A DNA stretch of 64,000 bases from Nocardia sp. NRRL S-836 (GTDB lineage: Bacteria; Actinomycetota; Actinomycetes; Mycobacteriales; Pseudonocardiaceae), in assembly GCF_001279525.1 (NCBI RefSeq), contig NZ_LGDY01000123.1, positions 23,871 to 87,870 on the forward strand, read 5' to 3'. Position numbers and translations under genes: made by a program. Position 1 is the stretch's first letter, and the number at the start of each line of letters is the position of its first letter. The notes under the pieces are model-generated. The model was not told the origin of the DNA. It searched no databases and saw only the letters and a list, made by a program, of their open reading frames with translations. Of this stretch, positions 1 to 8,465 are shown piece after piece.

Positions 1-1016
1 CGATCAACACGCTCGGAGCCCAGGCGCGGTCCTACACGGGGTCGCAGGCCGGTGTGATCACGACGTCGGTGCACGGCAAGGCCCGGATCATCGACGTGAC
101 CCCGAGCCGGATCCAGGACGCGCTCTCGGACGGGGCGATCGCGATCGTCGCCGGGTTCCAGGGCGTCAGCCAGGACTCCAAGGAGATCACCACGCTCGGG
201 CGCGGCGGCAGCGACACCACCGCGGTGGCGCTCGCGGCGGCCACGAAGGCCGACGTGTGCGAGATCTACACCGACGTGGACGGCGTCTACACCGCCGACC
301 CGCGCATCGTGCCGAACGCGAGGAAGCTCGACACGATCACCTACGAGGAAATGCTCGAGATGGCCGCCTGTGGCGCGAAGGTGCTGATGCTCCGCTGTGT
401 GGAGTACGCCCGCCGCTACGGCGTCCCCGTGCACGTCCGTTCGTCGTTCAGCAACAAGACCGGAACCATCGTGTCCGGTTCAGTGGAGGACGCTTCCGTG
501 GAACAGGCGATGATCACCGGCGTCGCGCACGACCGGTCAGAAGCCAAGATCACCGTTACCGCCGTCCCCGACCACCCCGGCATCGCGGCCAAGATCTTCC
601 GGGTGGTGGCGCAGGCGGAGCTCGACATCGACATGGTCGTGCAGAACGTCTCGCAGGCCGCCTCCGGCCGCACCGACATCACGTTCACGCTGTCCAAGGA
701 CGACGGTCCGCGTGCGGTGGCGGCACTGGAGAAGGCCCGCGGCGAGATCGGCTTCGACCAGGTCCTCTACGACGAGCACGTCGGCAAGGTGTCGCTGATC
801 GGCGCGGGCATGCGCTCGCACCCCGGCGTCACGGCCACGTTCTGCGAGGCGCTCGCCACCGCCGGCGTGAACATCGACATCATCTCCACGTCGGAGATCC
901 GCATCTCGGTCATCTGCCGCGACACCCAGCTCGACGACGCCGTGCGCGCGCTGCACGACGCGTTCGACCTGGGCACCGACGAAGAGGCCGTCGTCTACGC
1001 GGGGACCGGCCGATGA
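1..1016 (+). CDS. lysC: Aspartate kinase (5'-truncated by window edge)
   Basis: Phosphorylates L-aspartate, the first step of lysine, threonine, methionine and diaminopimelate synthesis. The frame is open from base 3; about 337 codons are visible and the N-terminal part of the kinase domain lies outside the window. The C-terminal half holds two ACT regulatory domains (about bases 535-760 and 780-990), which sense lysine/threonine in this family. A GGAGG at 485-489 stands 8 nt before an in-frame GTG at 498. This matches the internal start that makes the separate beta (regulatory) subunit in Corynebacterium-type enzymes. The stop overlaps the asd start (ATGA), so the two genes are translationally coupled. 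Confidence 0.97.
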   Translation, partial: INTLGAQARSYTGSQAGVITTSVHGKARIIDVTPSRIQDALSDGAIAIVAGFQGVSQDSKEITTLGRGGSDTTAVALAAATKADVCEIYTDVDGVYTADPRIVPNARKLDTITYEEMLEMAACGAKVLMLRCVEYARRYGVPVHVRSSFSNKTGTIVSGSVEDASVEQAMITGVAHDRSEAKITVTAVPDHPGIAAKIFRVVAQAELDIDMVVQNVSQAASGRTDITFTLSKDDGPRAVAALEKARGEIGFDQVLYDEHVGKVSLIGAGMRSHPGVTATFCEALATAGVNIDIISTSEIRISVICRDTQLDDAVRALHDAFDLGTDEEAVVYAGTGR

Positions 1017-2077
1017 GCGCCCCCGTTCTCGCGCTGGTGGGCGCGACCGGTGCCGTGGGCACCGTGATGATCGACATCATGAACACCCGCTCCGACTTCC
1101 CGTGGGGCGAGGTCCGGCTGATCGCGTCACCGCGGTCGGCGGGCAAGAAGATCAACGTGCGTGGCCAGGAGCTCACGGTCATCGCGCTCTCGCCGGAGGC
1201 GTTCGACGGCGTCGACATCGCGATGTTCGACGTGCCGGACGAGGTCTCCGCGCAGTGGGCGCCGATCGCCGCCGAGCGCGGTGCCGTCGCGATCGACAAC
1301 TCCGGTGCGTTCCGGATGGACGCCGACGTGCCGCTGGTCGTGCCCGAGGTCAACGCCGCCCAGGTCGACAACCGCCCGCGCGGCATCATCTCGAACCCGA
1401 ACTGCACGACGCTGTCGATGATGGCGTCGCTCGGTGCCCTGCACCGCGAGTTCGAGCTGAAGGAACTGGTCGTCTCCTCCTACCAGGCCGCCTCCGGTGC
1501 CGGTCAGTCCGGCATCGACCGCCTCTACGCCGAGATCAGCGCGCTGGCCGGCAAGGAGGCCGGGGTCGTCGCCGGTGACGTCGCCGAGGCGCTCGCCGCC
1601 GCCGGTCTGTCCGCGGAGGACTCCCCGTTCCCGGCGCCGCTGGTGCTGAACGTGGTGCCGTGGGCGGGGTCGCTGAAGGACGACGGCTGGTCGTCGGAGG
1701 AGCTGAAGGTCCGCAACGAGGCCCGCAAGATCCTCGGCATCCCGGACCTGAAGGTCTCCGCGACCTGCGTGCGCGTCCCGGTCGTCACGACGCACTCGCT
1801 GGCCGTCCACGCGGTGTTCGCCCGCGAGGTCACCGTCGAGGCGGCGCACAAGATCTTCTCGGAGCAGCCGACGATCGTGCTCGTCGACGACCCGGCCGCC
1901 CAGCGGTTCCCGACCCCGGCCGGCGTGGTGGGCGAGGACCCGACGTACGTGGGCCGCGTGCGGCAGGCGCTGGACTTCCCGAACACGCTGGACTTCTTCG
2001 TGTGCGGTGACAACCTGCGCAAGGGTGCCGCGCTGAACACCTACGAGATCGCGGAAGAGCTCGCGAAGCGCCTGTAG
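1013..2077 (+). CDS. asd: Aspartate-semialdehyde dehydrogenase
   Basis: Reduces aspartyl-4-phosphate to aspartate-4-semialdehyde with NADPH, directly after aspartate kinase. The product has 354 aa, the normal length. The N-terminus carries the dinucleotide-binding GATGAVG motif (residues about 9-15). The catalytic cysteine is C131 in SNPNCTT. The start is fixed by the 4-bp overlap with lysC (ATGA). A 16-bp perfect hairpin follows the stop at once. Order and overlap are the usual actinobacterial ask-asd operon. Confidence 0.98.
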   Translation: MSAPVLALVGATGAVGTVMIDIMNTRSDFPWGEVRLIASPRSAGKKINVRGQELTVIALSPEAFDGVDIAMFDVPDEVSAQWAPIAAERGAVAIDNSGAFRMDADVPLVVPEVNAAQVDNRPRGIISNPNCTTLSMMASLGALHREFELKELVVSSYQAASGAGQSGIDRLYAEISALAGKEAGVVAGDVAEALAAAGLSAEDSPFPAPLVLNVVPWAGSLKDDGWSSEELKVRNEARKILGIPDLKVSATCVRVPVVTTHSLAVHAVFAREVTVEAAHKIFSEQPTIVLVDDPAAQRFPTPAGVVGEDPTYVGRVRQALDFPNTLDFFVCGDNLRKGAALNTYEIAEELAKRL

Positions 2078-2093
2078 ACGCTTGTGTTGAAGA

Positions 2094-2133
2094 GCGGATG
2101 CCTGGCTCGTTCCATGGCGAGCCAGGCATCCGC
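2094..2133. terminator. Bidirectional terminator hairpin between convergent genes
   Basis: A perfect 16-bp stem (2094-2109 with 2118-2133) and an 8-nt loop lie between the ends of asd (+) and the AlbA_2-type gene (-). The stem reaches the last base of the minus-strand stop codon. There is no clear U-run, as is common in high-GC actinomycetes. Confidence 0.85.
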
Positions 2134-3581
2134 TACCTCTCAAGAAACTGATCGTCCTCGGGAAGCGACCAAACTGCACGTGGATCTTTCGCCGACTTTC
2201 CGTTCCAGCGGATCAGTCTGAGGTCCTCGAGTGCCTTCAGGCGGATTTTGGTCGCGGGACGACTCAGGCCCAGTGCCTCGGCGATATCTCCCGTGCCGAG
2301 CGGGTTCGCCGAAGCACGCAGAACGTCCAAAACTTGCTGACTTCCCCGAGGAAGTTTCGCGGCAATTCGTGGATCAAGCCTCTGCATGTCGACCAGAATC
2401 AGCCTCACGCTTCCGGCGGACTGCTTGTAGACGGGGTCCGTGAGTCCGACGCGCCGCATCTCCGCGAAGATTCGCTTGATTCCCTCGCCCAACTCCTGGC
2501 CGATCCGAAGGTCTGCGCAGACGCGAGCAATTCTAGGATTTCTGGCAAATCTACTGATTTCGAGTGGGCGCTGAGGATTCGCAAGCCCAGGGAACCGTCC
2601 GGGGCTCTCGATCTCGATTCGGTTGGGAAAAATTTCAACACGGATGTGGTCTCCGGCCAGGCTGTATGACCGGTGCACTGCGGCGTTGACCAGACCTTCC
2701 AGCCATGCGTTGCGAGGTACGATCGGATGTGACTCGAACGTGCCGGACTCGCCGAGTGAGCGCCGCTTCGGTATGAGCTCGTCGATCGCTCCGCTGGCGC
2801 CCTGGATCGCGTAAGGTATCGGACCCTCGAACCTGATGTCCGCACCGTCTTCCAGTGACAGCGACGACCCCGTGCCTCTCTCGGTGCTCAGGTATCGGAT
2901 CACTCGTATGTATGCCTGAGGGTGAACATCCTGTGGGTGCTTGCCGAAGAGAAGATATCCGGCGTTGTTGATCTTTCCTTTTCGGGTCATCAGACTGCGT
3001 GCGGCGAGAAGCTTCTGTGCTGTGTCTGATGCGCCGGTCCTGCGCTTGTAGTGTGTGAGCAGCTTGGCGTCGAGATCGGAAATAGTCACTCCTTCCGCCT
3101 CAAAGCCGTCGTATTGGCTCTGGCCCTTGTCGAAGTGCAACTCTTGCCGCTGGTTGAAGTTGAGCTTGCGTGACTCGTCGCCGATGCGGAGGTAGCAGTC
3201 GCCTTTTTGTGTCTCATGAACGACCTCGCTCGGCTCCACTTGAACTACGAGGAGGTGATCCGATTCACCTTCGCTGTTGACGCACTCGATCTCAAGAAAC
3301 TGCACGCGAACAGGGGGGACCGTAAAATCGATTGGAACCTGACGGAAGTCGTTCATCTTTCGTCGGTGCGCGTCCACGCCTTGCACCTTGCCGTTGTGGA
3401 GGCCGATAGCGATGGTTCCACCCTCGGCGTTCGCGAAGGCGACGATCGCAGGAGCGAGATCGCGAGGTTCCAGGAGTACGTTCTTCCGGTCATACCACTG
3501 GTCTTCAGGTGCCGCCAAGAGCAGGGCACCCACGTCGCGTCTGGGCGCTGCGAGTGCTGTCTCAACTTCCGCGATCGTCAC
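2133..3581 (-). CDS. AlbA_2/ATPase-type DNA-binding regulator
   Basis: A 482-aa protein of the Schlafen AlbA_2-plus-ATPase family: AlbA_2 domain about residues 22-140 (FANAEGGTIAIG motif), a GHKL-like C-terminal ATPase region about 250-350 (EGLVNAAVHRSY), and a winged helix at about 410-470. Members are usually annotated as transcriptional regulators and often sit in mobile or defence regions; the exact role is unknown. The start is GTG at 3581. No ribosome-binding site precedes it, but TAGAGT (complement of 3588-3593) lies 6 nt upstream, which is a leaderless promoter pattern. The start lies inside a 37-bp palindrome, suggesting autoregulation. GC content is visibly below that of its neighbours, so recent acquisition is likely. 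Confidence 0.85.
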   Translation of the reverse strand: MTIAEVETALAAPRRDVGALLLAAPEDQWYDRKNVLLEPRDLAPAIVAFANAEGGTIAIGLHNGKVQGVDAHRRKMNDFRQVPIDFTVPPVRVQFLEIECVNSEGESDHLLVVQVEPSEVVHETQKGDCYLRIGDESRKLNFNQRQELHFDKGQSQYDGFEAEGVTISDLDAKLLTHYKRRTGASDTAQKLLAARSLMTRKGKINNAGYLLFGKHPQDVHPQAYIRVIRYLSTERGTGSSLSLEDGADIRFEGPIPYAIQGASGAIDELIPKRRSLGESGTFESHPIVPRNAWLEGLVNAAVHRSYSLAGDHIRVEIFPNRIEIESPGRFPGLANPQRPLEISRFARNPRIARVCADLRIGQELGEGIKRIFAEMRRVGLTDPVYKQSAGSVRLILVDMQRLDPRIAAKLPRGSQQVLDVLRASANPLGTGDIAEALGLSRPATKIRLKALEDLRLIRWNGKSAKDPRAVWSLPEDDQFLER

Positions 3582-3615
3582 CGGGCTACTCTAAACTTTT
3601 TAGAGTAGCCCGGTG
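3579..3615. promoter_or_regulatory. Large palindrome over start codon (operator/promoter)
   Basis: Two perfect 17-bp arms (3579-3595 and 3599-3615) flank a 3-nt centre. The left arm contains the GTG start and the TAGAGT -10 element of the minus-strand regulator. By symmetry the right arm carries the same TAGAGT-N6-GTG on the plus strand, but only 13 codons follow there. An autoregulatory operator is the simplest reading. Confidence 0.75.
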
Positions 3616-3786
3616 GTCGTCATAGTGCCTGCACTCCTATCGTGTCCTTGCTAGTAGGTTTCAAGTAGAGATCAAAACTGGCTATTTGCGCAGCTCAGAG
3701 GCTTGTTGGCCACTTTTGCGTGGTTGCAAGTAGCTTCTGGTAGCGGATCTGTGCCACGTCTTGACACCCGGTAGGGTCGGGCGGCG

Positions 3787-4350
3787 ATGGGGGAGATCCA
3801 GTGGGTCCAGCCGCCACGACCGCAGCAGGTCGTGGCCGCGTTCCAAGGTTTCGCACACGGCGCCGGTGTCCGCACAGGACTGGTCGACCAGCTCGTCGCG
3901 TGCTGCGCGGAAGACCCGAAGGCGGCACTGGCGCGGTGGGCCGGCCGACCGGCCGTGCAGCCCGACCTCGTGTCACGCCAGGCCGCCCGCCTGCTCGCCG
4001 AGGACGACTACCGCGGCAAGCCCAGGTCGCAGGGGCCCGGCGCGTTGATCTGGGCGTTGCCCGCCGCCGTCCGCGGCCTCGACGAGTACCAGGTCGCCGA
4101 GCTGGTCGCCCTCACCCACGGCCCCGGCTCGCCGGCCCTCGACGCCGTGCTGCTGCTGGCCGAGCACCTCTTCACCCCCGAGCGGCTCGACCCGCCGGAC
4201 GCCGACCCGTTCACCGCCGCCGGTGCGCTCGCGCAGGCCGTGCACGGCGGAGGACGAGGCGTCGCGCGAGCCGTCGCCGGTGCGTTGCGCGGCGGGCCCG
4301 ACCACGAGATCAGGACCACTGCGGAAGAGCTGTTCCGGAGGTCGTGGTGA
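3787..4350 (+). CDS. Hypothetical protein, possibly half of an ADP-ribosylglycohydrolase fold
   Basis: A 187-aa protein of unknown function. Its middle part (about residues 85-130: alanine-rich helices with LTHG) resembles the helical core of the ADP-ribosylglycohydrolase domain in the next gene (ALTHGHASG), but it lacks the metal-binding TDDT and GGDSD motifs. The stop overlaps the GTG of the next gene by 4 bp, so the two are almost certainly co-translated. ATG 3787 was chosen because it opens the conserved reading frame; a TAGGGT -10-like hexamer lies 9 nt upstream. An inactive partner or regulator of the downstream enzyme is possible, but this is inference. Confidence 0.7.
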   Translation: MGEIQWVQPPRPQQVVAAFQGFAHGAGVRTGLVDQLVACCAEDPKAALARWAGRPAVQPDLVSRQAARLLAEDDYRGKPRSQGPGALIWALPAAVRGLDEYQVAELVALTHGPGSPALDAVLLLAEHLFTPERLDPPDADPFTAAGALAQAVHGGGRGVARAVAGALRGGPDHEIRTTAEELFRRSW

Positions 4351-6260
4351 ACCGCGACCAGGCGGTGATCAAGGCCGACAAGTGGCTGGCCCAGCACCGG
4401 CCGGAGCACCGCATCGACCCGAGGTGCGTCTTCGACACCACGGCCGGGTGGGAGATCGGGTTCGCGCTGCCCGACGACGAGGGCCGGGTCCGCGCCGGCG
4501 GCCGGTGGCCGGAGCACGCGCTGGAGGTCCACGCCCTGGGCACGATCACCGAGCTGTCGGGCGGCAGCGCGGTCGGCGGTCAACGGCCGTGGGAGCCGCG
4601 GTTCGACCCGGAGTTCGCGCAGCTGCCCGGCATGCGGCTGCCGCCGGGACGTGCGGCGGTGCTCGGCTGGGTGCCCACGGGTGGCGGCGAGCTGCACCTC
4701 AACCCGGACCGGGTGCCGGGGCCGGTGGCGCAGGGCAGGCCGCGGCCGCTGACGCCGATGGAGCACTTCCTGAGCTACCTCGGCCTCGGCTGGTACGACC
4801 GCGCCGAGTTCGCGCACAACGCCCCGCACGGCGAACTGCTCGTCCCCGGCAACGTGGTGATCGACAACCACCACTACCCGGAGACGTTCGAGGTCTACAC
4901 GGCACCGGAGCGGTTGCCGGCGGACGCGGACCAGTGGGTGCGCACGAACCTGCACACCATCATCACCAAGATCGCCGGCAACGCGAAGTTCGCCGGCACC
5001 AAGCCGGACCGCCTGCACATCAACCCCGGCCTGCCCTTCGACACCGAGTTCGACCTGTTCCACCTCGCCGACGACGCGGCGCAGCACCTGCGGATGTGCG
5101 GCTGCTACGAGCGGCCGTTCACGCGGCGGGAAGGCAGCCGGTGGGTCGACCCGGACGGCAACCGGTTCTACGCCGTGTGGAAGTCGAAGAAGAAGGACAC
5201 GAGCAGGCTGCGCGGCTGCCTCATCGCGGGCGCGATCGGTGACGCGCTGGGCGCGAACACCGAGAACCTGCCGATGGAGGTCGTCCACGAACGCCACGGC
5301 CCGCAGGGCGTGACGGACCTACCGGCCGACCCGCGCATCACCGACGACACGCAGATGACGCTCTTCACGTTCGAAGCGGTCATCCGCGCGCACGTGCGCG
5401 AACGGCTCACGGGGTCCCAGGAGCTGACCGCGGTCACGCAGCACGCGTACCAACGTTGGCTGCACACGCAGAAAACGCCGTGGGCCAAGGCGCGTGGTCC
5501 ACTGTCCACTCTGGAGGAACCGGACGGCTGGCTGGTCACGCACCACGACCTGTTCCGCATGCGTGCGCCCGGACTCACGTGCACGAGCGCGTTGCAGGAG
5601 TACGCGCGCACCGGCGAGCAGGCCACGATCTCCAAGCCTGCCAACGACTCCAAGGGCTGCGGCGGTGTCATGCGGGTCGCGCCGGTCGCGCTCGCCGACG
5701 ACGACCCGAGCGTCGTGTTCGCGCTCGCGGCGGACAACGCGGCGCTCACCCACGGCCATGCCAGCGGGTACCTGTCGGCCGGTGCGTTCGCCGTGCTCGT
5801 CCACCAGCTGTTGCGCGGCAACGGGTTGCTCGACGCCGTCGACGTGGCGATGAGCTCGCTCGTCCGGCGGGAAGGTCATGAGGAGGTCGTCGCCGGCCTC
5901 GAACACGCCATCGAGCTGGCCGCCCTCGGTGAGCCGGGCGTCGCCCGCGTCGAGGAGCTCGGCCGGGGCGAGGTCGGCGACACGGCGCTCGCGATCGCGC
6001 TGTACGCCGCGCTGGTCACCGACGACCCGAACGAGGCGTTGCTGGTGTCGGTCAACCACGGCGGCGACAGCGACTCGACGGCGTCCATGTGCGGCAACCT
6101 GGTCGGCGCGCTGCACGGTGTGGACGGGATCCGGCCGGACTGGGTCGAGCGGGTGCAGTTCCGGGACCTGATCGACCGGATGGTCACCGACTGGGCCACC
6201 GAGGCCGGTCCCACGCCGCCGCTGGCACACGAGTGGTTCACCCGCTACCCGCCGTCCTAG
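4347..6260 (+). CDS. ADP-ribosylglycohydrolase with unknown N-terminal domain
   Basis: A 637-aa two-part protein. Residues about 285-637 are an ADP-ribosylglycohydrolase (DraG/ARH) domain with the metal-binding TDDTQM (about residue 334) and NHGGDSDST (about 570) motifs. Such enzymes remove ADP-ribose from proteins, nucleic acids or small molecules, and some serve as immunity to ADP-ribosylating toxins. Residues 1-280 contain two aromatic-rich segments that look like immunity-type domains, but I cannot name the family. The start is GTG, overlapping the upstream gene. No toxin gene is visible beside it, so the target is unknown. Confidence 0.85.
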   Translation: MNRDQAVIKADKWLAQHRPEHRIDPRCVFDTTAGWEIGFALPDDEGRVRAGGRWPEHALEVHALGTITELSGGSAVGGQRPWEPRFDPEFAQLPGMRLPPGRAAVLGWVPTGGGELHLNPDRVPGPVAQGRPRPLTPMEHFLSYLGLGWYDRAEFAHNAPHGELLVPGNVVIDNHHYPETFEVYTAPERLPADADQWVRTNLHTIITKIAGNAKFAGTKPDRLHINPGLPFDTEFDLFHLADDAAQHLRMCGCYERPFTRREGSRWVDPDGNRFYAVWKSKKKDTSRLRGCLIAGAIGDALGANTENLPMEVVHERHGPQGVTDLPADPRITDDTQMTLFTFEAVIRAHVRERLTGSQELTAVTQHAYQRWLHTQKTPWAKARGPLSTLEEPDGWLVTHHDLFRMRAPGLTCTSALQEYARTGEQATISKPANDSKGCGGVMRVAPVALADDDPSVVFALAADNAALTHGHASGYLSAGAFAVLVHQLLRGNGLLDAVDVAMSSLVRREGHEEVVAGLEHAIELAALGEPGVARVEELGRGEVGDTALAIALYAALVTDDPNEALLVSVNHGGDSDSTASMCGNLVGALHGVDGIRPDWVERVQFRDLIDRMVTDWATEAGPTPPLAHEWFTRYPPS

Positions 6261-6270
6261 GGTGACGTCC

Positions 6271-7011
6271 ATGGCGGAGAGCGACGAGCAGTACGACGCG
6301 CTGGGTGCGATCTACGAGCGCGCCAAGCACATCCCGACCGGGTTGGCCGAACGCGCCACGCTGCTGTCGGCCGTGGGCGACCTGCGCGGCAAGGCGGTGC
6401 TGGACGTGGCCTGCGGCACCGGGTTCTACCCGCGGCTCTTCCACGACCTCGGCGCGACGCGGGTCGCGGGCGTCGACTCGGCCGGTGAGATGGTCGGGTA
6501 CGCCCGGCACGTCGAGGACCGCGAACCGCGCGGCATCACCTACGCGCAGCACGACGCCACGAGCCTGCCCGTGCTCGGCGAGTTCGACGTCGTCACGGCC
6601 GTGTGGCTGCTCGGCTACGCCGACGACGAGGCCGCGCTGGACGTCATGATCGGCAACCTCGCGGCGAACCTCGTCCCCGGCGGGCGGCTCGTCGTGGTGG
6701 TGCCGAACCCGGACGGCGACTGGGACCTGTTCGCGCAGTACGGCCGCTACGGCTACGAGATCACCCGCACCGGCCCGATGGACGTCAAGCAGCCGGTCCG
6801 CGTGCACGTGCTGGGCGACCCGCCGTTCGACTTCGACTCGTTCTTCTGGCAGCGCGGCGTGTTCGACGCTGCATTGCAGCGTGCGGGGCTCACGGACGTG
6901 ACGCGTCATCCCGTCGTGGTGCCCGACGACGAGCGCGGCCCCGAGTTCTGGGAACCGCTGCGGGTCTCGCCGAGCTTCGCGGTGTTCAGCGCGCTGAGGG
7001 GCCGGTCATGA
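6271..7011 (+). CDS. Class I SAM-dependent methyltransferase
   Basis: A 246-aa methyltransferase with motif I VLDVACGTGFYPR (about residues 46-58), motif II VAGVDSAGEMV and a D-rich motif III. The C-terminal half is typical of ubiquinone/menaquinone-type or small-molecule methyltransferases; the substrate cannot be read from sequence. ATG 6271 is preferred over GTG 6262 because AGGGTG lies at a normal distance before it. The stop overlaps the kinase start (ATGA). Confidence 0.85.
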   Translation: MAESDEQYDALGAIYERAKHIPTGLAERATLLSAVGDLRGKAVLDVACGTGFYPRLFHDLGATRVAGVDSAGEMVGYARHVEDREPRGITYAQHDATSLPVLGEFDVVTAVWLLGYADDEAALDVMIGNLAANLVPGGRLVVVVPNPDGDWDLFAQYGRYGYEITRTGPMDVKQPVRVHVLGDPPFDFDSFFWQRGVFDAALQRAGLTDVTRHPVVVPDDERGPEFWEPLRVSPSFAVFSALRGRS

Positions 7012-8405
7012 TCGTTCTGGCGGTGGACCTCGGGACGACGGCCACCAAGGTCGTCGCGGTGGACGAGCACGCCCGCGTGGTCGCCTCGACCGAGCGCGGC
7101 TACCCGATGCGCACCAGCGGCCCGGAGGCCACGCACGACCCGCAGGTGGTGCTCGCAGCGGCGTTCGACGCCCTGCGCGAGCTGGCCTCCGACGACGTGC
7201 GCGCGATCGCGTTGACCGGCGCCATGCACTCGATCATGGGCCTGGACGCGGACCTGCGCCCGGTCACCGAGTCGCTGAGCTGGGCCGACAACCGCGCGAT
7301 CGAGCAGACCGAACGGCTGCGCGGCACCGCCGAGGGGCGTGAGCTGCACCGGATGACCGGCGCGCCGATCCACTCGTTCACGCCGCTGATGAAGCTCGCC
7401 TGGTTCCACGAGAACGGCGTGCGGGCCGCGAAGTGGTGCGAGATCAAGGACTTCGTGCACCTGCACCTGACCGGTCAGCTGCTCAACGAGCACTCGTGCG
7501 GCTCCGGCACCGGCCTGATGAACATCCACACGCTGCAGTGGCACGAGCCGTCGCTGGAGTTCGCCGGGGTCACCGCCGACCAGCTGCCGCCGCTCGTCGA
7601 ACCCACGCACGCCACACCGCTGACCGCCGAGATCCCCGGCCTGCGCAAGGGCATCCCGGTGGTGATCGGCGGCGGCGACGGACCGCTGGGCAACCTCGGC
7701 GTCGGCGCGGCCACCCCCGGCGCGGGCGCGGTGTCGCTCGGCACCTCCGGCGCCCTGCGCGTGGCACAGCAGGGGCCCGGCATCGACGACGAGGGCCGCA
7801 CGTTCAGCTACGCCATCGCCGACGGGCTGTGGGTGCGCGGCGGCGCCATCAGCAACGGCGGCGTGGTCGCGCAGTGGGCGGCCGAGACGTTCGGCGTCCA
7901 GGTCGGCGACCTGCTCGCCCAGGCGCTGCACGCCGACTCCGACGGGCTGGTCGCGCTGCCCTACCTGCTCGGCGAGCGCGCGCCGTGGTGGGACCCGACC
8001 GTGCACGCCGCGTTGCTGGGCCTGCGCCGTGAACACACCCCGGCCCAGATCACCAAGGCCCTGGTCGAGGGTGCCTGCCAGCAGCTCGCGCTGGTGCTCG
8101 ACGCCGTGCCGGTGGTCGACTCGATCCGGATCACCGGCGGGGCGTTCCGCGCGCCGGTCTGGGCCCAGGTGCTGGCGGACGCGCTCGGCATGCCGTTGCA
8201 CCTCACCGAGGACAGCGGCGGTTCGGCCGTGGGCGCGGCGCTGCTGGCGTGGCGGGCGCTGGGCGAGATCGAGTCGCTGACCGTCGACCTCGTGCGGCCG
8301 ACCAGGACGATCACGCCGGACGAGGAGGCGATCAAGCGGTACGCGGCGGCGCGGCCGTTCATCGCGAAGGCCTACCGGGCGCTGGAAGACCTCTACTCCG
8401 TGTGA
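7008..8405 (+). CDS. gntK: FGGY-family sugar kinase, probable gluconokinase
   Basis: A 465-aa FGGY carbohydrate kinase. The N-terminal phosphate motif VDLGTTATK (residues 5-13), AMHSIMG and SWADNRA closely match gluconokinases of the Bacillus GntK type, which make 6-phosphogluconate from gluconate and ATP. The C-terminal ATP-binding half holds GGAFRAPVWAQVLAD. It overlaps the methyltransferase by 4 bp. There is no gluconate permease or dehydrogenase next to it, so xylulokinase or another polyol specificity cannot be excluded. Confidence 0.85.
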   Translation: MIVLAVDLGTTATKVVAVDEHARVVASTERGYPMRTSGPEATHDPQVVLAAAFDALRELASDDVRAIALTGAMHSIMGLDADLRPVTESLSWADNRAIEQTERLRGTAEGRELHRMTGAPIHSFTPLMKLAWFHENGVRAAKWCEIKDFVHLHLTGQLLNEHSCGSGTGLMNIHTLQWHEPSLEFAGVTADQLPPLVEPTHATPLTAEIPGLRKGIPVVIGGGDGPLGNLGVGAATPGAGAVSLGTSGALRVAQQGPGIDDEGRTFSYAIADGLWVRGGAISNGGVVAQWAAETFGVQVGDLLAQALHADSDGLVALPYLLGERAPWWDPTVHAALLGLRREHTPAQITKALVEGACQQLALVLDAVPVVDSIRITGGAFRAPVWAQVLADALGMPLHLTEDSGGSAVGAALLAWRALGEIESLTVDLVRPTRTITPDEEAIKRYAAARPFIAKAYRALEDLYSV

Positions 8406-8465
8406 TCTTGCGTACATCAACAGGACGCCCTGTAAATCATTAGCCAGGCAAAGTAAGTATGGGGT

